NCBI GenBank assembly: GCA_947652605.1
Contig: OX393576.1
Coordinates: forward strand, 17,510,575-17,574,574
Direction: 5' to 3'
Source: Elmis aenea
Lineage: Eukaryota; Arthropoda; Insecta; Coleoptera; Elmidae
DNA length: 64,000 bases
Each line of letters starts with the position of its first letter. Position 1 is the first letter of the stretch. This document shows positions 47,857-59,960 of this stretch, piece by piece. Below the pieces are notes generated by a model. It saw only the letters and a list, made by a program, of their open reading frames with translations, was not told where the DNA came from and did no database searches. Both the position numbers and the translations under genes were made by a program.

Positions 47857-49385
47857 GTACTTAACTTAATACATAAATGAAACGCAATTTCTCGGAAACG
47901 ACTTTTCAAACTTTTACGAGACACGGCTTACCTGCCAGTGTCACCAATGCTTCTATTCTCATTTTGCGCAACTGACAGCTATTATCTTGACGAAATTTAT
48001 GGCTTCAGTTGTAGTAAATGTGCTTCAGTTTTGCATAAATGTGGACAACTCAATCCCAGCTGCGGGAGGTCAGACAGAATTACGACTTGTCACCTTTCTC
48101 TCTTGTTTATAACTATGTCGGTCCAATTTTTCATCCCCAGGTCGTTTTAACAGTTTTAGATACTATCTCTACAACCCAATTTATACTAAACTTAATAAAT
48201 GATACGGAATAAGAAAATTTAGTAGTAAACAAAAAACTGTCGCCAATTTAACAAACGAAACTCTATCAATAAAACAAAAATAGTACAACATGCGTAAAGA
48301 TTTTGACCTGGGTTTACAAATTTAACTGTTTTATTACTGTCACAAACGTCAGTGAGGCTTTTGCGGTCGAAGTGAATGGATATTAGAATTTTGCTGTTGA
48401 ATTCAAAAATATTTCACTACTTAAAAAAAAAGTGCGTTTATCAGTGCATTCGAGACGCGTATGTGGGCATGAAAACTTTAATTGCGAGTAAGTTTAGCCT
48501 TGTCTAGTGTAAGGGATAAAATAATCGAGATAGGGTTTACATCTGTTAGCAACCATAAGTACGGTAATAACAATATAACCGTCACGGTATATAAGCTACT
48601 TGTTGAGTGCAATTTATGAAGCAAGGATGTGTTCGGGTCGCGTTCGTATAAAGTCGACGTGCCTCGGGGCTATTAAATAAGCATTCCAGTGATAAATTGT
48701 GACGCGATGAGATTTGATAGTGCTGTAAATTATTTAACCCTTTTCATGGGGTAATTATTATTAGGTTATGTGGTCGTAATCTTGTAAATTGCCTATTTTA
48801 TTGCATTTTAATTTGTTTGTATCGCCCGGCGTTCTTTGGGCGCATAAAACGACACTGCGCGCTTAATACCTTAATGTCTTTTATATTACGTGCGGATCGT
48901 GTTAGCTCTGAAAGTGTTGATATTGTTTTGTCTGTTGACAGTAAATTAAACAATAATTTGATTGATTCTAAATTGTTTTAAATGAAATTAATTGGTGTAA
49001 ATATTATCACGTAATATAGTTAAGCTTAATTAAAAGGCACTTATCTTTTATCAAATCATCTCTTTTCAAAAAGCAACACCAGTTTCAAGAGTCTCGTCTC
49101 TTTATGAGTTGCAGTCCAATTTACTTATCTATTTAAAGGTACCTATGTTAATAGATAATGAATAACACCGCAATTAATAAAGATACTGAAACTGGTAGGT
49201 ATTGCATTTTGACTAGAAATCCTTCGGTAAAAAGATTAGGGATTTTTAATTGAAACCCATTAGGGACAACCAAAGAAATAGTAATGTTTTTATTATTCTT
49301 ACTGTTTATTTGGTGTAAAATGAAAATCAACAAACTAATTTTTAAAGAAAACGAAAAATTAACTGTTTCAATTAAAAAAAAAAAA
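47857..49385. other. Intronic, nothing recognised
   Basis: Unique sequence, with a less AT-rich patch at 48580-48900. No mobile element ends found. The frame 47938-48150 has no recognised domain. Confidence 0.45.
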
Positions 49386-50478
49386 TGTTGCGTTTACGCA
49401 ACTTTGGGATCGCAAATATCTTAAATCTTTATTTGAAATATTTTAAAGCATTCAGTATAAAGGTGCACTTTGCATTTTTGACACATTTATATTATTGTAC
49501 TTTTACACAACCTACATCTTCGTTTTACTTTGTGTTTGTCTTTTATTATTAAGTCCTATTTTATAAAAACTCACATCTGATAGTCATGTGTTTTTCGAAG
49601 GACCACAGTAGTTAGTTGGAGTTTATTGCTCTTATTACTATACCGCTCATTTTGTTTACTGATTCATCTTTTATAAGTTCATTTATTTCTGTTAATGCAT
49701 CATCTGTTTTCACCTGCAGTTAATTTAAAATCATGCTGTAGTGGGCATATACTTATTGGGTACTTAACAATTTTTTATAGCAAATTTTCAATATGAAACA
49801 TTCTAAAGACTTCATAAGGTGACTTATTAGAAATAGAATTTTTTATTTTTTCCACCTTAGCTCTTTTTCTACATCTACGGATGAAGAAGTGTAAGTCGGG
49901 TGCATTCTTTTCCAGCATGAAATTTTTTATTCTTAACAGTCTTCAACACGCTCTTCAGGTATGTTTATTTCATCTTCAAAAGATTCAGCCACTTCCAAAA
50001 TTTTTGATCTTTCATGAGTAAATCGTCATCCAGGTGTTCTTCATATGTTAATTCATCAACGGAATATAGGTACATCAGTTAATTCAGCAGCAACAATATC
50101 ATCTTCTAATGCAGCAAGCATTTCATCCATCATCAGTGGTTCTATACATTGTTCGGCATAACCTAATGATATAGGTACGAAAACCTAATATTATCCAGTT
50201 GACTTTTACTGTCATAATTATCTGTAGTTAGGTACATATGTATGGTTTTATTACTTGATATTACTTTTTAGTACTTGCTATTAGTACGTGATGTATACAC
50301 GATTTTATTATCCAAATTTTCTTGTTTTTATACAATAAAACACATATCAACTATTCAAGAACCTACATGTAATGAGCAATGGATAAAACTAACTTATTCT
50401 AAGTTGTAGTACGTATTACGCATATCATTACCAAATTTACACTTATTGCTAAAAATCCCAAGTTGCAAAAATGCAACA
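49386..50478 (-). pseudogene. piggyBac-like transposon relic
   Basis: The ends TGTTGCGTTTACGCAACTTT (49386) and AAGTTGCAAAAATGCAACAA (50460-50479) are inverted partners followed by GGGAT / ATCCC. On the minus strand near 49435-49520 a frame reads RCRLCKSTII, a stop, then MCQKCKVHLYTECFKIF, the pattern of the Cys-rich C-terminal domain of piggyBac-type transposases (CxxC…CxxC…CF). Near 50080-50170 an acidic MMDEMLAALEDDIVAAEL stretch resembles their N-terminus. The catalytic DDD core is deleted or unrecognisable, and stops and frameshifts are present. A TTAA target duplication could not be confirmed. Confidence 0.6.
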
Positions 50479-51305
50479 ATTTTATAAAACTTATAAAACC
50501 AAAACTGTTACAGTTATAATTAAATTAAAATCAGAATAACATACATTAATGGTTAAAGTTAAAAAAAAATATTTTTGCACAATTCAAAAAAAAAAGTTTT
50601 TAATAATTTAAATACATTGTAAAAAGTGGGTTTGAAATTATAGAAAATTGGGATCCTACTGCAGATTTTAAATGTTTTCTGATTTTGAAATAGCTTTTAC
50701 TTTAAATAAAAACGTGTTTAAAAAAAAGTTAAATTTAAAAAAGTCTTTTATATCCCAATATAACCCAACAATATACAATTACAATTTAACTTTACAAACA
50801 AATTTAGAAATTGGCGCAATATTAAATACTGATAAAACACCATGAAAATCAGCAATTTATGTAGGTAATGTTAAAAATATATAATCTATGCATTATTGTT
50901 AAGTCATTAAAGTGCATTGTGTGTGAATTATCAGCTGTACTTTAAAGGTTTGGCACAAAATCAAGATTAGTTCTCATTAAAAAAAAAAAAAACGGAGACC
51001 TTCCAAAACATTATTTTTAGGACAATTCGCTTATAAAATTTTATTTTCGGTAATTTTAAAAATTCGTTTTGGTTGGCAATACATATGTACTTAAGTTCAA
51101 TACAGTAATAGTATACAAATAAAACATAGTCTACAACGATTTTATTTTGTATCAGGATGTTTATTTATTATTGTATGATTTTCACCATTAATTTTCATTT
51201 TTAAAAGAACTCAAAAAGTATAGTTTTATATTGCATATAAAACATCTAAAAATTTATTTAATTTGTACAAGATAATATTTAAATTAGCACTGAAATATAT
51301 TTTTA
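50479..51305. other. Intronic AT-rich stretch, nothing recognised
   Basis: Very AT-rich, with A/T homopolymer runs; no feature supported. Confidence 0.45.
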
Positions 51306-51851
51306 CAGGTGTCTCAAAATTAATCACCCGATTGTTTTTATTATAACGTTTTTAATTATATTTATTTCATTTCTTTTCACAATATTGAAGAGCAACTCAA
51401 TTTTTTTTAAATGAAGCTCTACACTCTTCTATAGTAAGGATTTATTTTGAAAGCAATTTGTCAGTTGTTTCCCGAAGTGCGTAATCTTAAAATATTAAGA
51501 TTTAAATTGACTTGTTCAACTGATTTGACTGCCCCGGACTTTTTCTCTGGGGTGATCTTAAGTCAAAAGTGTACAATAAAAGCCAGCAAACTCAGCAAAA
51601 CCCTAATCAACATTCGAGACGAAATAGTTTCTATAACTCAGGAAACTCTGGCTAGAGCTATGCTGGAACATGTCGTAGAAAGGGCTCGAATCTGTCAGCA
51701 GTCTTAACGGCGGACACTTTTTTGATATTTTTTTAAAAACTTAATCATCGAAAACTTGTTACTCGCTTGGAGTTTGTGTTTTAAAAAAAAATTAGTTTAT
51801 GATTTATATCATAAACAAATATAGTATATAGTGATAAATTTTGGGACACGT
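51306..51851 (+). pseudogene. Tc1/mariner-like element with C-terminal transposase remnant
   Basis: CAGGTGTCTCAAAATTAATC at the left and GTGATAAATTTTGGGACACG at the right are inverted ends flanked by TA. The frame 51447-51707 reads …INIRDEIVSITQETLARAMLE then ERARICQQS, which matches the C-terminal helix region of IS630/Tc1/mariner-type transposases (…IREEV…ITPEMLxxV…RxxxCxxxxGGHF). The GGHF part follows in another frame (GGCGGACACTTT, 51709-51720), so a frameshift closes the ORF early. The catalytic region is deleted. Confidence 0.6.
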
Positions 51852-53663
51852 TATGTTTCAAGCAATATACTATTTCGGTATTTTGCGATTATGAAAACTT
51901 TGTTGCCCGTCAAAATGTCATTTTTTTTTTGTCTTTTAGAAATATAATGTAGTACAATTGCCAATAAGTACCTATACTAAACATTTTAATGATAAAATAA
52001 AACCTAATGCATATAACACTTTAAATTTATAGGAATATTTGCATTTCTAATTCGGTATTTTTTAATAATTTAAATTTAAAACAGCTTTACTTACATCAGA
52101 ATTATCCAACATTAATTATCCATGTTTATTACATAAACACATATACATATCTATACACTATTTCACGTCGCTATCTACATATTACTTACTTTTATGCGTC
52201 TAAGGTAAATGTAACCGAAGAACTGATAAGTTGTGTAATAAAAAAAAAGACTCAACCTGATGTGAATTTTAGATTTTGTGCAAAAATCGTTTTCTAAGGA
52301 GCTTATCTTGCTATTATAATTCAAGAAATATATCTGGTTTGATGCTCGACTCAACCCACACTAAACCTCGGGAAGTTTATATTCATTATGCTGAAAAATT
52401 AAGTAGCTGTGGCCCACGAACACTTAAACATTTATAAAATTGTGTTGCCAGATTTACATCGTTATAATTAACCCATTAACTTCTGTTTACACAAATAAAA
52501 TACGGATGGTCTTCAACTAAAACAGCCATTCGTATTTCTTTGTCATTTAAGGAATATTTTATCCATTATTTATTGTGTCATGGTTTAAGCAGCGTTATGT
52601 ATTTGTATTTATTATACAGAGTGTGCCAGATATGATTATTACCTATATTGAATTATATAGAAAATAATAAATGAATGACTTGAACAATCCAACTATTTAT
52701 CAACAATTTATTGGCAGCTATTTATTTGGTCAGTATTTATAAACATTTTAAATTAGTATATTAAATAAATGTTCATTATTTATAATAAAATATCATTACT
52801 TAATATAAGTAATAGGTATTACACCAATTATTATATATTTTTTAAATTAAAACAAACCTATTAGCTTCATTTTCATTATTTACTATAAAAATTCTATAAC
52901 CAACTTTAACCTGACCACGATTACAGACTAAAGGAATTAGGGTCATGTTAAAGGTTAGTTAAAGTTTTTTTTAAATGAAAACAAAGGTAATAGATTTATT
53001 TTCTTTATCTATTTAAAAGCTTTATTATTTATAATGACTAAAACTTTTAATTGTATTGCCCAAAAACAAAATACCGACAAAAACAAAATTGTACTGACAA
53101 AATGCGACTACATATGGACATTAATTAATAAAAATACTGACCAAAGACTAAACAAATAAAATTTGTTTATCATTAGATGTTAATACGAACTGCATAAAAT
53201 CACAGAAAAATAGTTCCGATGTAGGTTTTTTAAATTTTATTTGCTAATCGCACAGGAGTGATTAAATTCAAATAATGTAATAAATGTTCTTACCGTTGCA
53301 GTTATGCTTCAACCATATTTTAATAATATTTTTCTAGAATAAAGTCAAGTAGCAGTAGATCATAGAGACAACTTTTTTTAAATTTGGATTTGAAAGTTGC
53401 AAGTGAACTTCATTTAGTTTTTAATACAAGAAATTATTGTACAAACTTTAATTTTGGCGCAAAGTATGTCTTTTTTTCTACAAAAATTAATATCAAAACA
53501 ACTAAAATGTTTGCATGAGTGGATTGATAACATTTGCTATCTAATTTTGTCTAAAACCATACTAGTACCATTAGCAAAAATGAGCAACGTATTTTTAAGA
53601 CACATTCAAATTTAAGATTTAGTTTTGTGTCGTATTCAACTTTTTTTGCCAGTTAATATTATC
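51852..53663. other. Intronic, mostly unrecognised
   Basis: ATACAGAGTGTGCCAG at 52615 resembles a single end of the TACAGGGTG group. A weak inverted pair (CTTTAACCTGACC / GGTCATGTTAAAGG) lies at 52902-52952. No gene. Confidence 0.4.
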
Positions 53664-54015
53664 TAAAGCGGCGTACTGACCAAAATGAGTTCGCGAACTC
53701 AGTTTGCGAACTCCCGTCCATACCAGATTCGCAAACAAGTCCACATCAAAACATTATTGTGTTCGTAACAGCTCCAAAACAGTTCGTAAAGGGTTTGCGT
53801 TTTGTAAATAATTATGTCATCAAGCTTAACACTTATCTATGATAAACACCAACCACAAACGTGTGTAGTCAGAAAGTAAGGTTATGAGTTCGCGAACAGC
53901 CCCTTTGATGTACCGCCTCAAAATCGAACTCTGTCCGAACTGGCGAGTTGTTCGCGAACTCCAAGTACACACCGGGTTCGTGAACAGTTCGCGAACCCGA
54001 TGTGTCGCGGCTTAA
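53664..54015. mobile_element. MITE rich in GTTCGCGAAC palindromes, TTAA-like flanks
   Basis: AAGCGGCG on the left and CGCGGCTT on the right are imperfect inverted ends flanked by CTAA and TTAA. Inside, GTTCGCGAAC or one-base variants occur at least six times (53689-53710, 53887, 53949, 53987 and others), on both strands by symmetry. The dense palindromes could be protein-binding or foldback units. Confidence 0.55.
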
Positions 54016-56421
54016 GGTTCGTCGGAGTAATTACTAAAAATAAACGAAATATTCGACATGGCAATGGTCTACGAAACAACCTGTTTATTAATATTGTCGA
54101 TTATTCCCATCATAAATACTTACTTGAAGAATTGTTTGTATATTTAGTTTTATTTATTTAATGGAATTATTTATTTTAATTCTTCAACAACCATTTCTGT
54201 TACTGTTGCACGCCTTCGCTTCAGGATAAATATAACCACATTCGTTTACTTAATTTTATTTTTGGTTTTGCATAAGCACTCGTTGTCAAAACAATAAATT
54301 ATATATTCAAAATTTAGTGCTACAGGTGTGGTATCAAGAAATTAAGAAATTTCATTGAAGATAATAAATTACAAAATTACTAAAATTTACTATAAATCAT
54401 GAATAGAGAATGCATACGCGATTCAAAAGTTCCGTTAATTTATTGTTCCTATTTTAACAATCAAACTACCTATACGTTTGATTTTTGTTGTCTCAGACCT
54501 TGAATTGTATTGAAAAATTTTTCTGGATTGTTTGCGAATCGTCTTTTAGTACGTAATTTTAACGTCTAGCTAATCTATTTAGAAGCCTAAAAATGGAAAG
54601 AGTTACGTACATAATAGGTAAATGAAATAAAATCTTTTAAGATTCTCTATTTTTTTAATATTCCTTGGTAATTTTGAGTCTAAACAAATAACAGAAATAA
54701 GGTAATTTTCCAAATCTTAAATATTTCCTTTGTAGCTGTTTGTATAAAAATAAATAACAAGGAAGGAATTGTAGATTTTTTCTTTGAAATAAAAAGATTA
54801 AATTAATCTGTTTATATATTAGTGAGATCTTGACAAACTTGCATTTCGTGACGTTGAAACAATAGTTTGACGTAATTAAAACGTTTTTTTTTGGTTATAT
54901 ATATAATATTGCCTGTTTATTTTGATATTTGGAACCAAAAAATATACAGGTATTAAAAGTGATACAAAAGGAGCGAAGGATCTTTGAATCTATACCATGG
55001 ATTATTTATAAAAGTAGCCCTCATTACGATGAACGTAAGTTGATTTGCAATTTTTACTGTCTTTAAAACCTTTTAGTTTCCGACTGGACCAAAAATGGTT
55101 TCCCTATTTTCTTTGCAAACCCTGTAAAGTTTTTGATTTTTTGTTTTTAATGTTTTTTTTTTATCAGTACGTTAGATTTATTTTAATCGTTTCTTATGTC
55201 TTTTTAAATATCCGTTGGTCTATTTAATGGGATAATTAAATTGTTCGATTAACGCAGTTGCGTTTGTTATTTTATGCATTGAATGTTTAATTTTATTAGT
55301 TAAAATAGGTGAAAATCAAGATACCGAAACTAATGGGGGATCTCGTGTGTTATTATTTAATTAATTACCTACAATATAAAGTATAATGAAGTATTTCAAT
55401 GCACAACTCGACAAGTTGTATGCTTTACTAGATTTATTTATTTTTCTGGAATAAACTTTCAACAAGATTGGAACTCCGTGGTAAAAATCAGAAGTTCACA
55501 CAACTTCACATTTAGAATACGTTAGGTACCATGTTGCTTTATAATTTAATGATTTAATTAAGGCGACATATGTGGCAAGCTCTTAAACTTTGTAATTTTT
55601 ATTGCAGAAAGAAGAAAGCAACATGGATCAGGTAAAACTGATTTATTATTCTGTAAATTTAGACTTCTTTTACTAACGCCATCCTACGTAGTTAGTACTG
55701 TCACTACTAACTGGGTAACTTTAGTGCTAGTTTAAAATACAACAGGAAAAAAGTAAAGGATCTAAACTCAAACGGTTACATGTGTAAGGTTGAAGTAATG
55801 ATAAATTGTTAAATCGATGCTTCGATGTCCTTCCGTTCTTAATTTTAAAGTGCAAATATTAGTACGAAGTAGTTAACAACGAGGTAGTAGATTGAAAGTA
55901 GTGTTAGCTTTGCGGTACACAGTTTTTTAAATTACATTCTTGCTTAATATACAGTTCGTGTATTTTAGTCGGACCATTATAGAGAAAACGGTAAGAGATA
56001 CTAGGTGCGTTAAATGGCACAAAATTTTTAATTTTTTAGAGGATTACCTTATTTTTCAAATATTAATAATTGTAAAATAATAATACTGCATAATGAAGAG
56101 TGAATGATAAATGCAATTTTTTTTAAATCTCCTTTTAGTTTTTATGATAATTGGAAAATAGTTAGCCTAATTTTGGTATGCTACATAAACTGGTAACATT
56201 CATTTGTTATAATCGTAAGATGCTCTTTTATTTTTGGGATATGCTTAATAAATTTAATTTGTTTGGGCTTCAGATATTAAAATAAATAAACAAAATTATT
56301 CTGATTAGTGAGGGAAACGAAAAAGGCTTTTGATTGTGCTAAAAGTCCATTTAAAAAATACTCTTAGGCAACTTTGCCTGTTTTAAACTGGATTTAAAAA
56401 AGTTTGTCAAATGTTTCATTA
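54016..56421. other. Intronic, nothing recognised
   Basis: AT-rich unique sequence; the frame 55045-55227 is not protein-like. Confidence 0.45.
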
Positions 56422-57092
56422 TACAGGGTGGTCCACATAGAAGGGCCATTATTGGGATCTAGTAAACGGTAAGAGCTACAAAGAAGTTTAAATTACACTA
56501 ATTGTTCCCCTTTGTTCAGTAATGCTCTTATTGAAAAAAAAAATACATCAAAATGGATTTTTTTTGTAAATCGTTAATAACTCGGTTACACTTGATGGTA
56601 CAAAAATATTTTTGGGGACAAAGTTGTAGATTTTCTTATGCACTGTAAAATGAAAACATTCATTGGTTTTAATATTGTTTACATTCATGGCACTCTAAAG
56701 CTTTATGGGAACTTTTTTTTATACCATTGAAAAGAGGGAAAAAAGCTTTTTTATGAGGTAATGGTTTCCATTTTAAAAAATGCAAGTTTGTAGATTATTT
56801 AAGAATTAAAACAATATTGAAACAAATGACTTTTTTCATTTACAGTGCGTAAAAAATAGACAACTTTTTTCCAAAAAATATTTTGTACCATCAAGTGGTT
56901 ATTAAAGATTTAAAGAAAAAGCTCATTTTGATTTTTGTTTATTACCTAGCGTGCCATGGAACTTTTTTAAAACATTACAGCTTCTCTGAATAGATCTCAG
57001 AAAGGGAAACAATTTGTTTAATTTAAATTTCTTTGTAGCTCTTACCGTTTATGAGATCCCAATAGTGGCCCTTCTATGTGGACCATCCTGTA
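56422..57092. mobile_element. Foldback element with TACAGGGTGG ends inside the Antp intron (family 6)
   Basis: TACAGGGTGGTCCACATAGA on the left is the complement of the right end …TATGTGGACCATCCTGTA with one change. Pairing continues through AGGGCCATTATTGGGATCT, GGTAAGAGCTACAAAGAA and inward around 56600-56700 against 56820-56900. Length 671 bp. Noncoding, and it lies in neither splice signal. Confidence 0.82.
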
Positions 57093-58414
57093 TAAACAAC
57101 GCATAAACAAATGAATGTAACCATTTTATAATATGTGAAAATGTGCATAACTTTTTCCTAATCAGTTTTTTTGGTATAAACAACTGCAACTTCGCTATAG
57201 AAGATTTCAAAAATTTCTTTGTTTTTTTTTGTCAATATTTAGAGTGCAATTGTATGTTTATAATAAAGCATATTGCTTGGAAAATCAAATGTTTTCCCTT
57301 AACCCGTTTTATAAATATTCGCCGTTGTTTAAAGTTCTCTTAAGTGGCCCGGATAAAATATATATGGACATTATTTACTAACGAAGAGTCTAATTTAGGG
57401 TTAGTGTTGGAGTATTAATACATTTTGAGCTTAAACGCCAATTTCTGACAGTAAAACGAACACCAATGTTGCCAAATATCTGCTAAATATGTACGAGTCG
57501 TATATATAGACGGTCGGTTAACATACAGTTGCATAATTTATAATATAAGGAGACCCTCTCTACCATTTTCCATTTCGAAATTCATTTATTCCTGCATATC
57601 ACTCGGTTTTCCCTTAGGACGAGATGCTGTCGTGTTCAGACTGTGACTTTCATCTTAATACATTTATAACGTAAATCATATTCTAATCTTCAAACTGATT
57701 TTTGACGGTCAGCCATGGGTGGGTTGACATAGGTCTGACGTAGAATTCAAGCACTTAGAAGATTGTTAGATGTTAGTACACGTAATGAACGAAGTCACCG
57801 TCTGTCGGTTTTGGGGTCGCAAGCAGTGTCATCAGTCATGATGTGAGTTGACAGCTTCCCTAATTAGAAGACGTGTACATGCTTAAATCGGATAATGGTG
57901 GATACGTCGCCGACATAAAGTAACCATAACATAACGAAACAACAATTTGGTCCTAATTACATATTGTTCCGAAAATAATAAAGTTACCGCGAACTGTTTT
58001 TTGCATTCGGCAAATAGAGCATAGTCGAAAAATAAAAACTCGTTGTTCGTAGCGCCATAATTTAAATTTATATTCGTCTTTTTTTTGTTATGACGTCAAC
58101 GGTTTCAGTTTAATTATTCAAAACATATAATAACATGCAATGATGTCTTTGTTACATATTTAGTATGAATAACTCACATTTTTAGACGTTTTTATGGTGT
58201 AAGTCTGTACAGTTAAACGTTGTTAAAAAAGTTGCTAATTAAAACTGGAATTTTTTACATACGGAATATGTAGTAGACACACAAATGCACAAAAAATTTG
58301 CAAAAATTACCAATTACAACATCTGCTTTTAGAATCCATAAAAATATTTGAGAAATAGTACTTACTTTATATTAAAAGCTCATGTATATTAATAAATCTT
58401 ACCTCCATGCCTAT
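57093..58414. other. Intronic, nothing recognised
   Basis: A less AT-rich unique stretch lies at about 57540-57960 and is a candidate regulatory block. No element ends found. Confidence 0.4.
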
Positions 58415-58803
58415 CAGTGGCGTACGCAAGGGGGGATTAGGGGGATAACCCCCCCCCCCGAAAGTTTGAAAAGAACTATTGTAATTACCGCATTTCAAAT
58501 TTGCGGGACAGACTGCTTTTTCAACATATAAAATATATTATGTTTGTATATTTACCTATAAATGCTATTTTTAGGTACGTTTGATCTTGAAAATTAAAAA
58601 AAAATGCCTATGGCGCTGTTATTCGTAGGCTGCTGCCCCCTGGACCCCCCACAACTCTTTCTTACTACTCACTTTTTGTGTCTAGCCCCCATAAATCAAT
58701 TTTTAATTTTTAAATTACCTTGCCCTGTTTAAAATTAGTCAGTATTATTTTTGCCAATTAAAACAATATCCCCCTCTGAAAGATTTTTCTGCGTACGCCA
58801 CTG
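58415..58803. mobile_element. Non-autonomous hAT element with exact 8-bp duplication
   Basis: CAGTGGCGTACGCA starts the element and TGCGTACGCCACTG ends it. ATGCCTAT flanks it on both sides exactly (58407-58414 and 58804-58811). Length 389 bp. An AG-free C-run and GGGGGGATTAGGGGGAT follow the left end. No coding capacity. A related GCGTACGC end is embedded in the 593-bp duplication at 18961. Confidence 0.88.
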
Positions 58804-59243
58804 ATGCCTATACATTGTTGTTTGTACATACAGTGTTTAATTAATAAAATGTTGTCTTATATTTACAACATTTGCGTTAAGATTATCTACTGGTTAAGCA
58901 GCGCAAAGCTGTGAAACTATTAGGAACGGAAGTAAAATACAATTAAGTAGCAAATTTTTAATGAAACACATACAGTGTCATATAACCTAAAACTCTCTTA
59001 TCGTAAAAACATTTACAAGTTACAACTACATTACACGCGTATAGATATTTGCATAGCATTCTTAAAATCCGTATAAACATTTTAATAATTATATTTAGTG
59101 TTTAGGATTTCTCGATAGTTTTCATTTCTTAAAAAAAGAAAAATTTACCTCCTATATCTTGAGAAATGTCGAGAATTCTTATAATATATAAATAACATTT
59201 GCCTGCTTAAATTCAGTTTAAAAGGTCATAAAAAAATTAAATA

Positions 59244-59960
59244 TTACTCTTTAACACTGCATTCATATATTTTATTTATTATTTTAACACAAAATACAAT
59301 ACATAGATTTAAAAAAAGCAAAACAAAATTTAATGCGTTCTTTATTTGAAATAATTTTTCAAAAAACAGCAAATCTAAAGTAGTAACAAAATTGTTAGCA
59401 ATAGAAAAATTACATTCATTATGTGTAGACGTACATAATATAGGCTTTATTGTGGACAAAGCATCTCTAAGTAGTTGCAAATTTGTTGTTCTTGTACTCG
59501 CTGTTTGAAATATATAAAATTCTTGTGTTATACGAGTAGTCTGTTTAATGGTCACGTCTGATGTCTGATACACTTTCTGTAACGGAAAAATTTAATTGTT
59601 CTTGAAGAGACAGTTCTTCATTTTTATTGATTGGACTTCATTAACATCTTCTTCGTCTGTATCAAACTGTTGACAACTAGGAAATAATCTATTAAACACT
59701 TTTTTAGCAATTTGTAAGTTTCATTTTTCGATGCTAGTCGAAAAAAATTTTTCTTTTTCTTTGCAAGAGGGCTTTGATAAAAATGTGTTAAGAGATATAA
59801 TCTTATCGTTTCTTCATTTCCTTATTTCTTCTTTAATTTCAATAAGAAACTCCTTAATTAGCCTTCTCTAATTTCGAAAAGAACAATTTTAAGGCTTCTT
59901 ATGCAGTTAACGATGTAGAATTTCTGAAGGAATAAGAAAAACAAATTGTAATTTTTTTTT
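59244..59960 (-). pseudogene. hAT transposase C-terminal relic
   Basis: The minus-strand frame at 59244-59573 contains TRTTNLQLLRDALSTIKPILC then NECNFSIANNFVTTL. The second block resembles the hAT C-terminal dimerisation signature (PTSxxxERxFSxAGxFVTKLRxRL). Just upstream on the same strand, shifted frames read AKKVFNRLFPSCQQFDTDEED and NEELSLQEQLNFSV, as in the acidic linker before that domain. Stops and frameshifts separate the pieces. Catalytic residues are not visible and ends are not determined. Confidence 0.5.

Noticed and set aside
47851..47864. Antp ending at GKCT with a stop at 47862
   Set aside because: A consensus donor GTAAGT starts at 47851 and the downstream homeodomain exon restores the frame.
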